Source of the DNA: Tidjanibacter sp. | GTDB lineage: Bacteria > Bacteroidota > Bacteroidia > Bacteroidales > Rikenellaceae | Direction: 5' to 3' | DNA: 64,000 bases | Assembly (NCBI GenBank): GCA_017936605.1 | Contig: JAGBFH010000008.1 | Span: forward strand, 1-64,000 | Shown: positions 44,919 through 52,785 of the stretch, piece after piece | How positions within the stretch are numbered: position 1 is the stretch's first letter | How the letters are laid out: the number at the start of each line of letters is the position of its first letter | Notes under the pieces: model-generated | What the model saw: only the letters and a program-made list of their open reading frames with translations | Databases searched by the model: none | What the model was told of the DNA's origin: nothing | Position numbers and translations under genes: made by a program

Positions 44919-45299
44919 ATGGACTTTGGAACAAACAAACCCATCTATCAGCACATCTACGACATTGTCGTGGAGCGCATAATCATAGGCCACCTCCGCG
45001 AGGGCGACCGTGTGCCCTCCGTCAGGGAGCTTGCCGTGGAGTTGCAGGTGAACCCCAATACGGTGATGCGTGCCTATGAGGCCCTATCGGCCGGCGGCAT
45101 CATCACCTCCTCACGAGGCATAGGCTACTTTGTGGCCGAGGGGGCAGCCGCACGCTCACTCGCCGAGAGCCGCCGAGAGTTCATCGAAGGCGACCTCGAA
45201 AACCTCTTCCGTCGTATGACCACCCTCGGCATCACAGCCGAGGAGCTCACAACCCTTTATACCAACTACAAAAAACAGCAAAACAATGAGAACAAGTAA
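44919..45299 (+). CDS. GntR-family (YtrA-type) transcriptional regulator
   Basis: 126 residues: a winged helix (about 8-75, with PSVRELAVELQVNPNTVMRAYEAL read as PSVRELA, NPNTVMRAYEAL) and a short C-terminal helical part typical of the YtrA subfamily, which lacks a large ligand domain. It likely binds the palindrome at 43228-43251 and represses its own operon. The ATG at 44919 is chosen because GGAGG lies 7 nt upstream, unusual here. It overlaps the next gene by 14 nt. Confidence 0.9.
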   Translation: MDFGTNKPIYQHIYDIVVERIIIGHLREGDRVPSVRELAVELQVNPNTVMRAYEALSAGGIITSSRGIGYFVAEGAAARSLAESRREFIEGDLENLFRRMTTLGITAEELTTLYTNYKKQQNNENK

Positions 45300-45660
45300 C
45301 ATAATACTCCTGACCACCTCTGTCACGCTCACCCTCTACTTGGCAGCCCAGATTCTAAGCGGGCTGGGGCAAATCGAGCGCACACGCGAAGAGATGCGCC
45401 CCATAATGGAGCAGCTCGATAAGACCGAGATAAAGGTCATTCGTATGGAGCGCGACAATGACAACTATGTGGCAGACAACCACCGCGACAACAACTACAT
45501 CTACTTCCTGCACTACCGCATCACTCCCGAGATGTTGCGCATTGAGGGTGACACACTCGTTGTGGCGACCAATCGCAGGGTTGTCGTTCACATCCCCTCG
45601 GCCACCAATGTCATCGAGTGGGACGGCACCGTAAGGGCGCTCAAGGCAAAAGAGGAGTAG
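45286..45660 (+). CDS. Small membrane-anchored protein of the ABC operon
   Basis: 124 residues. One N-terminal hydrophobic segment (about 5-27, NIILLTTSVTLTLYLAAQIL) anchors a soluble domain outside the cytosol, with short beta strands (YIYFLHYRITPEMLRIEGDTLVV read as YFLHYRITPEM, IEGDTLVVATN). I do not recognise a family. It overlaps the GntR gene by 14 nt and is the last gene of the operon, so it probably works with the transporter. Confidence 0.75.
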   Translation: MRTSNIILLTTSVTLTLYLAAQILSGLGQIERTREEMRPIMEQLDKTEIKVIRMERDNDNYVADNHRDNNYIYFLHYRITPEMLRIEGDTLVVATNRRVVVHIPSATNVIEWDGTVRALKAKEE

Positions 45661-45700
45661 CCTCCCACCCCCACCGAAATAGTTAGTTTGTTAATAAAGC

Positions 45701-45732
45701 GTGGGCTGACTAAGTAACTTTAGTCAGCCCAC
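45701..45732. terminator. Terminator-like hairpin between convergent genes
   Basis: GTGGGCTGACTA / TAGTCAGCCCAC, a perfect 12-bp stem with an 8-nt loop. No T-run follows on either strand, so it may be a weak terminator or an RNA end-stabilising hairpin for the ABC operon and clpX. Confidence 0.65.
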
Positions 45733-45761
45733 ATCTTCTATACCTATGTATTAATACGCCG

Positions 45762-47060
<1,299 letters not shown>

Positions 47061-47111
47061 ATATATTCTTTTGCTTCAACTCTCAACTCTCAATTCCCAA
47101 CTCAAAAAGTG

Positions 47112-47224
47112 GGGTTTGTGAGGCGTTTTTTGTGCCAAATTTCTGGAGCGAGTCCGCAGTTTACTACAAGGTAAATGAGGAACTCGCTATCTGGAACTTG
47201 GTGCAGAAAACGCCCATAAGGCAC
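47112..47224. repeat. Fold-back element, copy 2 (between clpP and clpX)
   Basis: Imperfect inverted repeat of about 113 bp. Apex: GCGAGTCCGCAG, TTTAC (47160-47164), 6-nt loop, GTAAA (47171-47175), TGAGGAACTCGC. Outer stems pair CCAAATTTCTGG with CTGGAACTTGG and GAGGCGTTTT with AAAACGCCC. It sits directly after the clpP stop, in the clpP-clpX spacer. See 9617 and 48463 for the other copies. Confidence 0.85.
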
Positions 47225-47230
47225 TCTTTT

Positions 47231-47896
47231 TTATTTATGCCTGCGGAGGACCTCGTCAATCAGACCATAAGCCTTGGCCTCCTCGGCCTTCATCCAATAG
47301 TCGCGGTCGGCATCGGCCTCAATCTTCTCCTTGGACTGACCCGAGTGGTCGGCCAAAATGTCGTAGAGCTCACCCTTGAGGCGCAGAATCTCGCGGGCCG
47401 TAATCTCAATATCGGAGGCCTGACCCTGAACGCCACCCATAGGCTGGTGAATCATCACCCTCGAGTGGGGCAAGGCCGAGCGTTTGCCCTTAGCACCCGC
47501 CGTGAGCAACACAGCAGCCATACTTGCGGCCATACCAGTGCAGATGGTCGACACATCGGGCGTGATGAGCTGCATAGTGTCGTAGATGCCGAGGCCGGCA
47601 TAGACACTACCACCGGGCGAGTTGATGTAGATTTGGATGTCCCTCTCGGGGTCGGCAGTCTCGAGGAAGAGCAACTGGGCCTGGATGATGTTGGCCACAT
47701 CGTCGTTGATGGGGGCTCCGAGGAAGATGATACGGTCCATCATAAGCCTCGAGAAGACATCCATCTGGGCCACATTAAGGCTGCGCTCCTCAATGATGGT
47801 GGGCGACACATAGCTATCGAGCATCGACGAGTAGCGGTGCAAATCGAGCGACGAGATACCCTCCGAACGGGCAAAACTCTGAAAATCTTTAATCAT
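47231..47896 (-). CDS. clpP: ATP-dependent Clp protease proteolytic subunit
   Basis: Barrel-shaped serine peptidase of the ClpXP complex. 221 residues. Catalytic triad Ser125 (GMAASMA), His150 (MIHQPMGG) and Asp199 (DRDYWM) at exactly the spacing of E. coli ClpP (25 and 49 residues). [11 protein letters not shown] is the oxyanion loop. The N-terminal 30 residues are longer than a short propeptide form. It has a promoter of its own at 47969-48000 and precedes clpX in the order tig-clpP-clpX. Confidence 0.96.
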   Translation of the reverse strand: MIKDFQSFARSEGISSLDLHRYSSMLDSYVSPTIIEERSLNVAQMDVFSRLMMDRIIFLGAPINDDVANIIQAQLLFLETADPERDIQIYINSPGGSVYAGLGIYDTMQLITPDVSTICTGMAASMAAVLLTAGAKGKRSALPHSRVMIHQPMGGVQGQASDIEITAREILRLKGELYDILADHSGQSKEKIEADADRDYWMKAEEAKAYGLIDEVLRRHK

Positions 47897-47968
47897 AATA
47901 TATACTTTGGTCTAATTATTAATACTCTCCTGCAAACCTCGCACCAGACAAGCGGCACAATGGAACCT

Positions 47969-48000
47969 CAAAGGTAAGAATTTTTGTCCGATTTTGCAAC
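47969..48000 (-). promoter_or_regulatory. Promoter of clpP
   Basis: Minus strand GTTG (47997-48000), 20 nt, TACCTTTG (47969-47976). The predicted transcript start near 47962 gives a leader of about 65 nt to clpP. Confidence 0.68.
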
Positions 48001-48094
48001 GGGCGACAACGGTCGCAGCGAGTGAGGGTGGTGCTGTCTACTGCCCTGCGACGAGCGAGGACAACAACGGTCGCAGCGAGTGAGTGGAAATTGA

Positions 48095-48141
48095 CAGACC
48101 TCTCCCCCGCTTCGCGGACCCTCCCCTAACTTAGGGGAGGG
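48095..48141. repeat. 47-bp dispersed hairpin repeat, copy 3
   Basis: Same sequence and orientation as 619-665, with no difference seen by eye, 47 kb away. Part of the first 215-bp spacer block; followed at 48149-48215 by a 9-bp array. Confidence 0.92.
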
Positions 48142-48148
48142 AAAGGGC

Positions 48149-48215
48149 TAAAAGGGCTAAAAGGGCCTATGGGGCCTATAAGACTTATAAGACTTATAAG
48201 TCCCATATTATCCGC
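48149..48215. repeat. 9-bp tandem array in the first clpP-tig block
   Basis: Units go GGGCTAAAA (two), GGGCCTATG, GGGCCTATA, AGACTTATA (two), AGTCCCATA, keeping a 9-bp period as the sequence changes. Confidence 0.82.
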
Positions 48216-48309
48216 CTCCTATGAAAAGTAAAAAGCGAAATAGCAGAGGGATTTTTGTGGCGCTAACGAGCGCAACGACTTGTGGTCGCAGCGAGTGATG
48301 GGAAATTTA

Positions 48310-48356
48310 CAGACCTCTCCCCCGCTTCGCGGACCCTCCCCTAACTTAGGGGAGGG
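48310..48356. repeat. 47-bp dispersed hairpin repeat, copy 4
   Basis: Fourth copy of the 47-bp repeat, 215 bp from copy 3, in the second spacer block. Confidence 0.92.
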
Positions 48357-48359
48357 AAA

Positions 48360-48437
48360 GGGCTAAAAGGGCCATAAGGGCCTATGGGGCCTATGGGGCC
48401 TATAAGACTTATAAGACCTATAAGACTTATAAGTCCC
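48360..48437. repeat. 9-bp tandem array in the second clpP-tig block
   Basis: Same unit series as 48149-48215 but with a different number of GGGCCTATG and AGACTTATA units, so copy number has changed since the block was duplicated. Confidence 0.82.
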
Positions 48438-48462
48438 ATATTATCCGCTTCCCCCTGAAAAG

Positions 48463-48588
48463 CAAAAAGCGAAATAGCAGTGGGATTTTTTTGCCAAACA
48501 AGAAGGCGAGTCCGCAGTTTGCTTAGCGCAAATGAGGAACTCGCCTATTGAAGTTTGGTGAAAAAATCACCTGCTATTTCTGCTTTTT
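48463..48588. repeat. Fold-back element, copy 3 (overlaps 3' end of tig)
   Basis: Inverted repeat of about 126 bp with long arms. Apex: GGCGAGTCCGCAG, TTTGC (48518-48522), 5-nt loop, GCAAA (48528-48532), TGAGGAACTCGCC. Lower stem pairs TTTTTTGCCAAAC with GTTTGGTGAAAAAA, then AAATAGCAG with CTGCTATTT. The right arm contains the last codons and stop of tig (48574), so the left arm is a near inverted copy of the end of that gene. Confidence 0.87.
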
Positions 48589-49905
48589 AGCCAGGATTTT
48601 GTTAAGCTCAGCAATAGTCACACTCTTGTTGGAAACCTTCACAAGGGGAGTAACAGCCTCGATAACCTTAGCCTCGTAGACCTTCTCGATGAGTTTGTTG
48701 GACTCCTCCTTGTTCTGGAGAATCTGCTGTGCGTAGTTGGTAAGCATCTCGTCGGCAACATTCATCATACCGTACTGTGCGAACTGTGCAGCAGCGTAAG
48801 CCTTAGCCTCGGCCTCCATATCCTCGGGTTTAACCTCCACGGAGAGTTTCTTCGCGAAGAACTTGAGGATAGCGGTCCACCTCATCATATCGGCAAAGGG
48901 TGCAAAGTCTTTCTCAATCTCCTCCATAGTGAACTTACCCTCGTTGATGGCCAGCAGCCAGCGTTTCAGGAAGTCCTCGGGCAGGGTGAGAGCAGCCTTC
49001 TCCAGGAGGTACTCACGCAGGGTCTGGGTGAATACATAGTCGCTCTCCTTCTTGAGCTCGGCCTCGAGTTTCTTGTCAATCATCTTCTCGAACTCCTCGG
49101 CGCTCTTAACATCGCCAGCGGGGAATGCCATCTTGAAGAACTCCTCGTTCATCTCGGGGTCGGCATACTTGCGAATCTTGGTGATGGTGAGGTTGAACTC
49201 GGGTTTGATGCTCTCCAGCTCCTCCTCCTTAACGCCGAGAACCGAAGCCCTCTGCTGGGTGCTCTTGTAGAGCTCGTTTACATTCACAACCATCTGGTCG
49301 CCCACCTTCTTGCCGATGTAGGGTTTACGCTCCTCGTCGCTCATACTGATGAGGCCTACATAAGCGTCATCGGTCTTAATCTCGCCGTTGTCGAGAGTGC
49401 ACATAACTGCCTCGTCCTTCTCAACAACATCCACATCTACCAGGCGGCCGTAGGTGCGCAGGAACTGACTGCGGTAGCCCTCGCGCATCTCCTCGTCTAC
49501 TTTAATTTTGTAGCGGGTAACCTTATCTTTCTCGGTGAGCTCGAGGTCAACAACGGGAGCCAGACCCACCTCAAAGATGAACTCGTGGTCGGTGTTGTTG
49601 TCGAAGTCGAAAGCGCCCTGCTCGTCGCTGGGCATAACATCGCCCATATAGTCGATACCCTCTTTCTCGAGGTAGGCGAAGCAGTTGTCCGAAGCCATCT
49701 TGTAGGCGGTCTCGGCCACTACACCTTTGCTATACATCTTCTTGATGATGCCCATAGGTACCATACCGGGGCGGAAGCCGGGGATGTTGGCTTTGCGTTT
49801 GTACTCACGGAGTTTTTTGTCCACCTCTGCTGCATAGTCAGCCTCCGAAACGGTGATTTTGATAATCGCGGTTTGATTCTCGCGAGCCTCTTTAATGATG
49901 TTCAT
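48574..49905 (-). CDS. tig: Trigger factor (ribosome-bound chaperone)
   Basis: 443 residues. N-terminal ribosome-binding domain with the loop GFRPGMVP (about 43-50; the GFRxGKxP signature with Met for Lys). The middle PPIase-like part (about 150-245) is weakly conserved, and the C-terminal chaperone domain (250-430) is helical and acidic/basic mixed. It docks at the peptide exit tunnel. It is upstream of clpP and clpX, the usual order. Its last codons form part of fold-back element copy 3. Confidence 0.94.
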   Translation of the reverse strand: MNIIKEARENQTAIIKITVSEADYAAEVDKKLREYKRKANIPGFRPGMVPMGIIKKMYSKGVVAETAYKMASDNCFAYLEKEGIDYMGDVMPSDEQGAFDFDNNTDHEFIFEVGLAPVVDLELTEKDKVTRYKIKVDEEMREGYRSQFLRTYGRLVDVDVVEKDEAVMCTLDNGEIKTDDAYVGLISMSDEERKPYIGKKVGDQMVVNVNELYKSTQQRASVLGVKEEELESIKPEFNLTITKIRKYADPEMNEEFFKMAFPAGDVKSAEEFEKMIDKKLEAELKKESDYVFTQTLREYLLEKAALTLPEDFLKRWLLAINEGKFTMEEIEKDFAPFADMMRWTAILKFFAKKLSVEVKPEDMEAEAKAYAAAQFAQYGMMNVADEMLTNYAQQILQNKEESNKLIEKVYEAKVIEAVTPLVKVSNKSVTIAELNKILAKKQK

Positions 49906-49965
49906 AGTGTTCTATTATGTTTTGTTATTGATTATCTTCTATTTATTCGCATAGTTTGTAGCCGA

Positions 49966-49996
49966 CAAAGGTAATCATTTTCCGCCAATTATCAAC
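49966..49996 (-). promoter_or_regulatory. Promoter of tig
   Basis: Minus strand GTTG (49993-49996), 19 nt, TACCTTTG (49966-49973); a leader of about 55 nt to the ATG at 49905. Confidence 0.7.
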
Positions 49997-50008
49997 CTTT
50001 TTGGGGGT

Positions 50009-50043
50009 AAAAAAAGAGCCGAGGCACTGTTGTGCCTCGGCTC
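50009..50043 (-). terminator. Intrinsic terminator of the susC-susD operon
   Basis: Stem GAGCCGAGGCAC / GTGCCTCGGCTC with a 4-nt loop (50016-50043), followed on the minus strand by a run of seven T (complement of 50009-50015). It ends the susC-susD-lipoprotein transcript. Confidence 0.9.
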
Positions 50044-50076
50044 ATCACTATTTTCCGATTATCGGACTCCGCTCAA

Positions 50077-51186
50077 TTAGCGACCGATAATGTTGAACTC
50101 GCCACCATTTGCAAGGCTCTTGAGCTCTGCGTCAATGATGTCGTATGCTGCCTGCATCTGCTCTTTCGAGAGTTTAACGCTCTTTGCGGGAGCTACGCCA
50201 GCTGCGGGAGCTACTGCCGAAGGTTTGGTACGGGTAAACTTGGGATTTACCATACCCTCCGAAAGGTGACCGAGCATACTCTGAGGATTGAGGTTCTGGT
50301 CAACAACCAATACGGGGAATACCAGAGTAATCGACTCCATACCGGGGAAGTTGATATACGAGAAGTTGGTCTTGTCGTAGTCGGCGATGATTGCGGGCTC
50401 CTTCAACAGGCTGAGGGAGTAACCATCTGCGGTCTCAACGATAGCCATAGCAGCCTGGAAGATGAGCTGCATATCGGCCGACGAGTACCAAGCCATAGGC
50501 TCGAGAGTAGGCAGATAGAGAACCTCCTCCTGCTCATCGAAGTAGATGCACATAGGCAAGGTACTGGGATGAGGATTGATGTCATAGTAGCCATACTGGG
50601 AATTCCAAGTGAAGTTGGTCAAGAAGGGACCGGTGAAATCCTGCCTGTCGTCCCAATCGGGATAGAGAGAGTCGTAGCTTGCATACCAAGAACCGCACAG
50701 ACGGTCTGCGGGACTCTTCTCGAGGCGTACAACGCACTCGGTCTGTGTGCCAAGGGTGGTGTTGCAGCTCTCAATGGCGAGCTTGAACTCCATAACCTCG
50801 GGCTCGGTGTTGAGAATCATAATCTCAACGCCTACGGTTTTAGTAAACTCCTTGTCTTTATCCTCCTCGGGAATCTCATAGTTATTGATGAACTTCAGAT
50901 CATAGGAGGTGATGCGATAGTCAACATCCTCAACGCCAACAACAGCATTGGGGTTGGTGTAGGTATCATCAACCTTAATCTTAACGGTCACATCGGAACT
51001 GTTCATAGCTGCTGCGTTCTCGCCGCTGATAGCGATGGGCACATACAGATAGCCTCCACCAAAACCAGATTTGGCCGTAGCTTGAGCGAACTCGACGGTC
51101 GTCTGGCCTACCTCTACCTTCTCGCCGCAAGAGGTCATAAGAGCGCCTGCGAAGAGAACCATTGCAAGATATTTAATGTATTTCAT
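50077..51186 (-). CDS. Third lipoprotein of the SusC/D locus (SusE/F-like position)
   Basis: 369 residues. Lipobox LMTSC (Cys20). A beta-sandwich N-terminal part (about 25-160; VEFAQATAKSG, IKVDDTYTNPNAV) resembles Calx-beta/DUF1735-like domains of surface glycan-binding lipoproteins. The central region is rich in Trp and Tyr (SWYASYDSLYPDWDDRQDF), good for ligand binding. The C-terminus (KEQMQAAYDIIDAELKSL) is an unusual helical tail after an Ala/Pro/Val linker. It follows susD by 43 nt and probably helps bind the transported ligand. Ligand unknown. Confidence 0.78.
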   Translation of the reverse strand: MKYIKYLAMVLFAGALMTSCGEKVEVGQTTVEFAQATAKSGFGGGYLYVPIAISGENAAAMNSSDVTVKIKVDDTYTNPNAVVGVEDVDYRITSYDLKFINNYEIPEEDKDKEFTKTVGVEIMILNTEPEVMEFKLAIESCNTTLGTQTECVVRLEKSPADRLCGSWYASYDSLYPDWDDRQDFTGPFLTNFTWNSQYGYYDINPHPSTLPMCIYFDEQEEVLYLPTLEPMAWYSSADMQLIFQAAMAIVETADGYSLSLLKEPAIIADYDKTNFSYINFPGMESITLVFPVLVVDQNLNPQSMLGHLSEGMVNPKFTRTKPSAVAPAAGVAPAKSVKLSKEQMQAAYDIIDAELKSLANGGEFNIIGR

Positions 51187-51229
51187 ACGATTATTTCTCT
51201 TTTAATTAGTTAATAATAGCACCAATCCA

Positions 51230-52768
51230 TTAGTAACCGGGGTTCTGCTGACCCTTAATCTGGGGGTTAGCATCAATCTCAGTCTTAGGAATAGGCCATA
51301 CACAACGCGAATCGGTAATCTGTTTGGTCAGACTGTCGTAGTTCTCACCGGGTTTGGTCATCTCCGAATCCTGCGATACGCCACGAACAACATTGTCGCC
51401 CCAGCGTTTCATATTGATCATACGGAAGCCCTCGCCTACGAACTCACGACTCCACTCCTCTTTGATTGCCTTGAGTGCGTCGGTAGCACTTGCCAGGTTC
51501 AACTCGCCACCCTCCGAGATACGGCTGGTGCGGAGCTCGTTGAGATACTTCACTGCGAGCGAAGCGTTGCCGAGCTGTGCAGCAGACTCTGCAGCAATCA
51601 GGTACTGCTCTGCAATACGGAAGGGTTTACCGGCACTGCGGTGGTTGAGCTGTGCGCCAGTACGCAAATCGGGGTTACCTGCCCATTTCCAGAACAACAT
51701 CAAAGGCCTGGTACCGATACCCTCAACGGTTACATCACGCTCCTGGAAGTAGGCCTTGTAACGCAAGTCTTTAGCCTTCTCCTCGTCGGTCGCGCCATAG
51801 AGATCCAAGAGGGTCTTGCTGGGGATATACTGAGGATTGGGGGTCGAACCGTCACCGTTCTGGTTGTCGTAGATGAAGTACGAACCGGTCGAGGTGGGAG
51901 GATCCAAGAGGGTTGCGGCCACAACAAAGATGTTCTCGTTCGAGGTGTCGCTGAACCACATAGCGTTCATCTCGGCCTCGTTCTTCACGAGCGAGTAGGT
52001 ACCACTGTTGATGAGCTGCTGTGCGATAGTAGCGGCGTTCTCGTAGTCCTTCATATTAAGATATACGCGTGCGCGCATAGCGTTAACGGCGTCGACAGTC
52101 CAGTAGTTGGCATTGCGGCTACCCTCGGTGGTGATGCTTGCTGCCTGCTCGAGGTCGGCGAGAATCTGGGCGTAGGTCTCCTCGAGGGTGTTACGACCAG
52201 GATACTTCGACGAATCCGAGGTGGGAGCATACTCAAGCTGCAGGGGCAGACCCCACTCCTGTGCTGCGGTTGCAGGGTCGTAGGCAACGCAATATTTGGT
52301 CACCAGATCCCAGTAAGCCATAGCGCGGGTCATATGAGCCTCAGCGATGTAGTTGTTCAAGAGTGCTTTGTCATCTGGGGTGAGCTCCTCATTGGTCTGG
52401 AGAAGCCTATTGTAAGCACCAATCACATAGTTCATACTACCGATAATCGAGTAGTCTGAATACCACAGGCTCTCGCAATCGGAGTCATTGGTCTGCATAA
52501 TCCAAGCGTAGAACAGACCATAGTAGTTACCAAAGTTCACAGTGGCGTTGAACATACCACCACGAATCTCCTCTACATCCCAACGGCCACCACCAAAGAA
52601 GCTCTTAGTGGGAGAGTAGATAGATACACTCATATTAATTGCATCATCGATATTCAGCATATACTGATCCTCAGGAATACCGTCGTAGGGGTATTTGTCC
52701 ATATCGCACGACACAAACAGTGCTGCAAGTGCGCTAAGCGCAACAAAAATTATCTTTTTCATAGTCAT
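51230..52768 (-). CDS. SusD/RagB-family nutrient-binding lipoprotein
   Basis: 512 residues. Lipobox LFVSC (Cys20), then DMDKYPYDGIPEDQY, the typical SusD opening. TPR-like helices follow, with AYWDLVTKYCVAYDP, and a C-terminal RagB/SusD domain with LRTSRISEGGE and EFVGEGFRMINMKRWGDN (read as EGFRMINMKRWGD). It caps the SusC barrel as the hinged lid and delivers ligand. No glycoside hydrolase, protease or sensor is adjacent, so the ligand cannot be inferred. It lies 17 nt after susC. Confidence 0.95.
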   Translation of the reverse strand: MTMKKIIFVALSALAALFVSCDMDKYPYDGIPEDQYMLNIDDAINMSVSIYSPTKSFFGGGRWDVEEIRGGMFNATVNFGNYYGLFYAWIMQTNDSDCESLWYSDYSIIGSMNYVIGAYNRLLQTNEELTPDDKALLNNYIAEAHMTRAMAYWDLVTKYCVAYDPATAAQEWGLPLQLEYAPTSDSSKYPGRNTLEETYAQILADLEQAASITTEGSRNANYWTVDAVNAMRARVYLNMKDYENAATIAQQLINSGTYSLVKNEAEMNAMWFSDTSNENIFVVAATLLDPPTSTGSYFIYDNQNGDGSTPNPQYIPSKTLLDLYGATDEEKAKDLRYKAYFQERDVTVEGIGTRPLMLFWKWAGNPDLRTGAQLNHRSAGKPFRIAEQYLIAAESAAQLGNASLAVKYLNELRTSRISEGGELNLASATDALKAIKEEWSREFVGEGFRMINMKRWGDNVVRGVSQDSEMTKPGENYDSLTKQITDSRCVWPIPKTEIDANPQIKGQQNPGY

Positions 52769-52785
52769 ATCCGTGTTTTAAGAGG

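Larger units (their letters stand above)
48001..48462. other. Repeat-only spacer between clpP and tig
   Basis: No gene. A block of about 190-205 bp occurs twice in tandem (48069-48257 and 48284-48490, offset 215 bp). Each block runs: GGTCGCAGCGAGTGA, GAAATT, the 47-bp hairpin repeat, a 9-bp array (GGGCTAAAA to GGGCCTATG to ACTTATAAG), TCCCATATTATCCGC, AAAAAGCGAAATAGCAG. A third GGTCGCAGCGAGTGA lies at 48011-48025. Confidence 0.85.

Noticed and set aside
45746..45757. GTATTAATAC palindrome near clpX as a second GntR operator
   Set aside because: It lies beyond the end of both convergent genes and lacks the GTGTA/TACAC outer half-sites.
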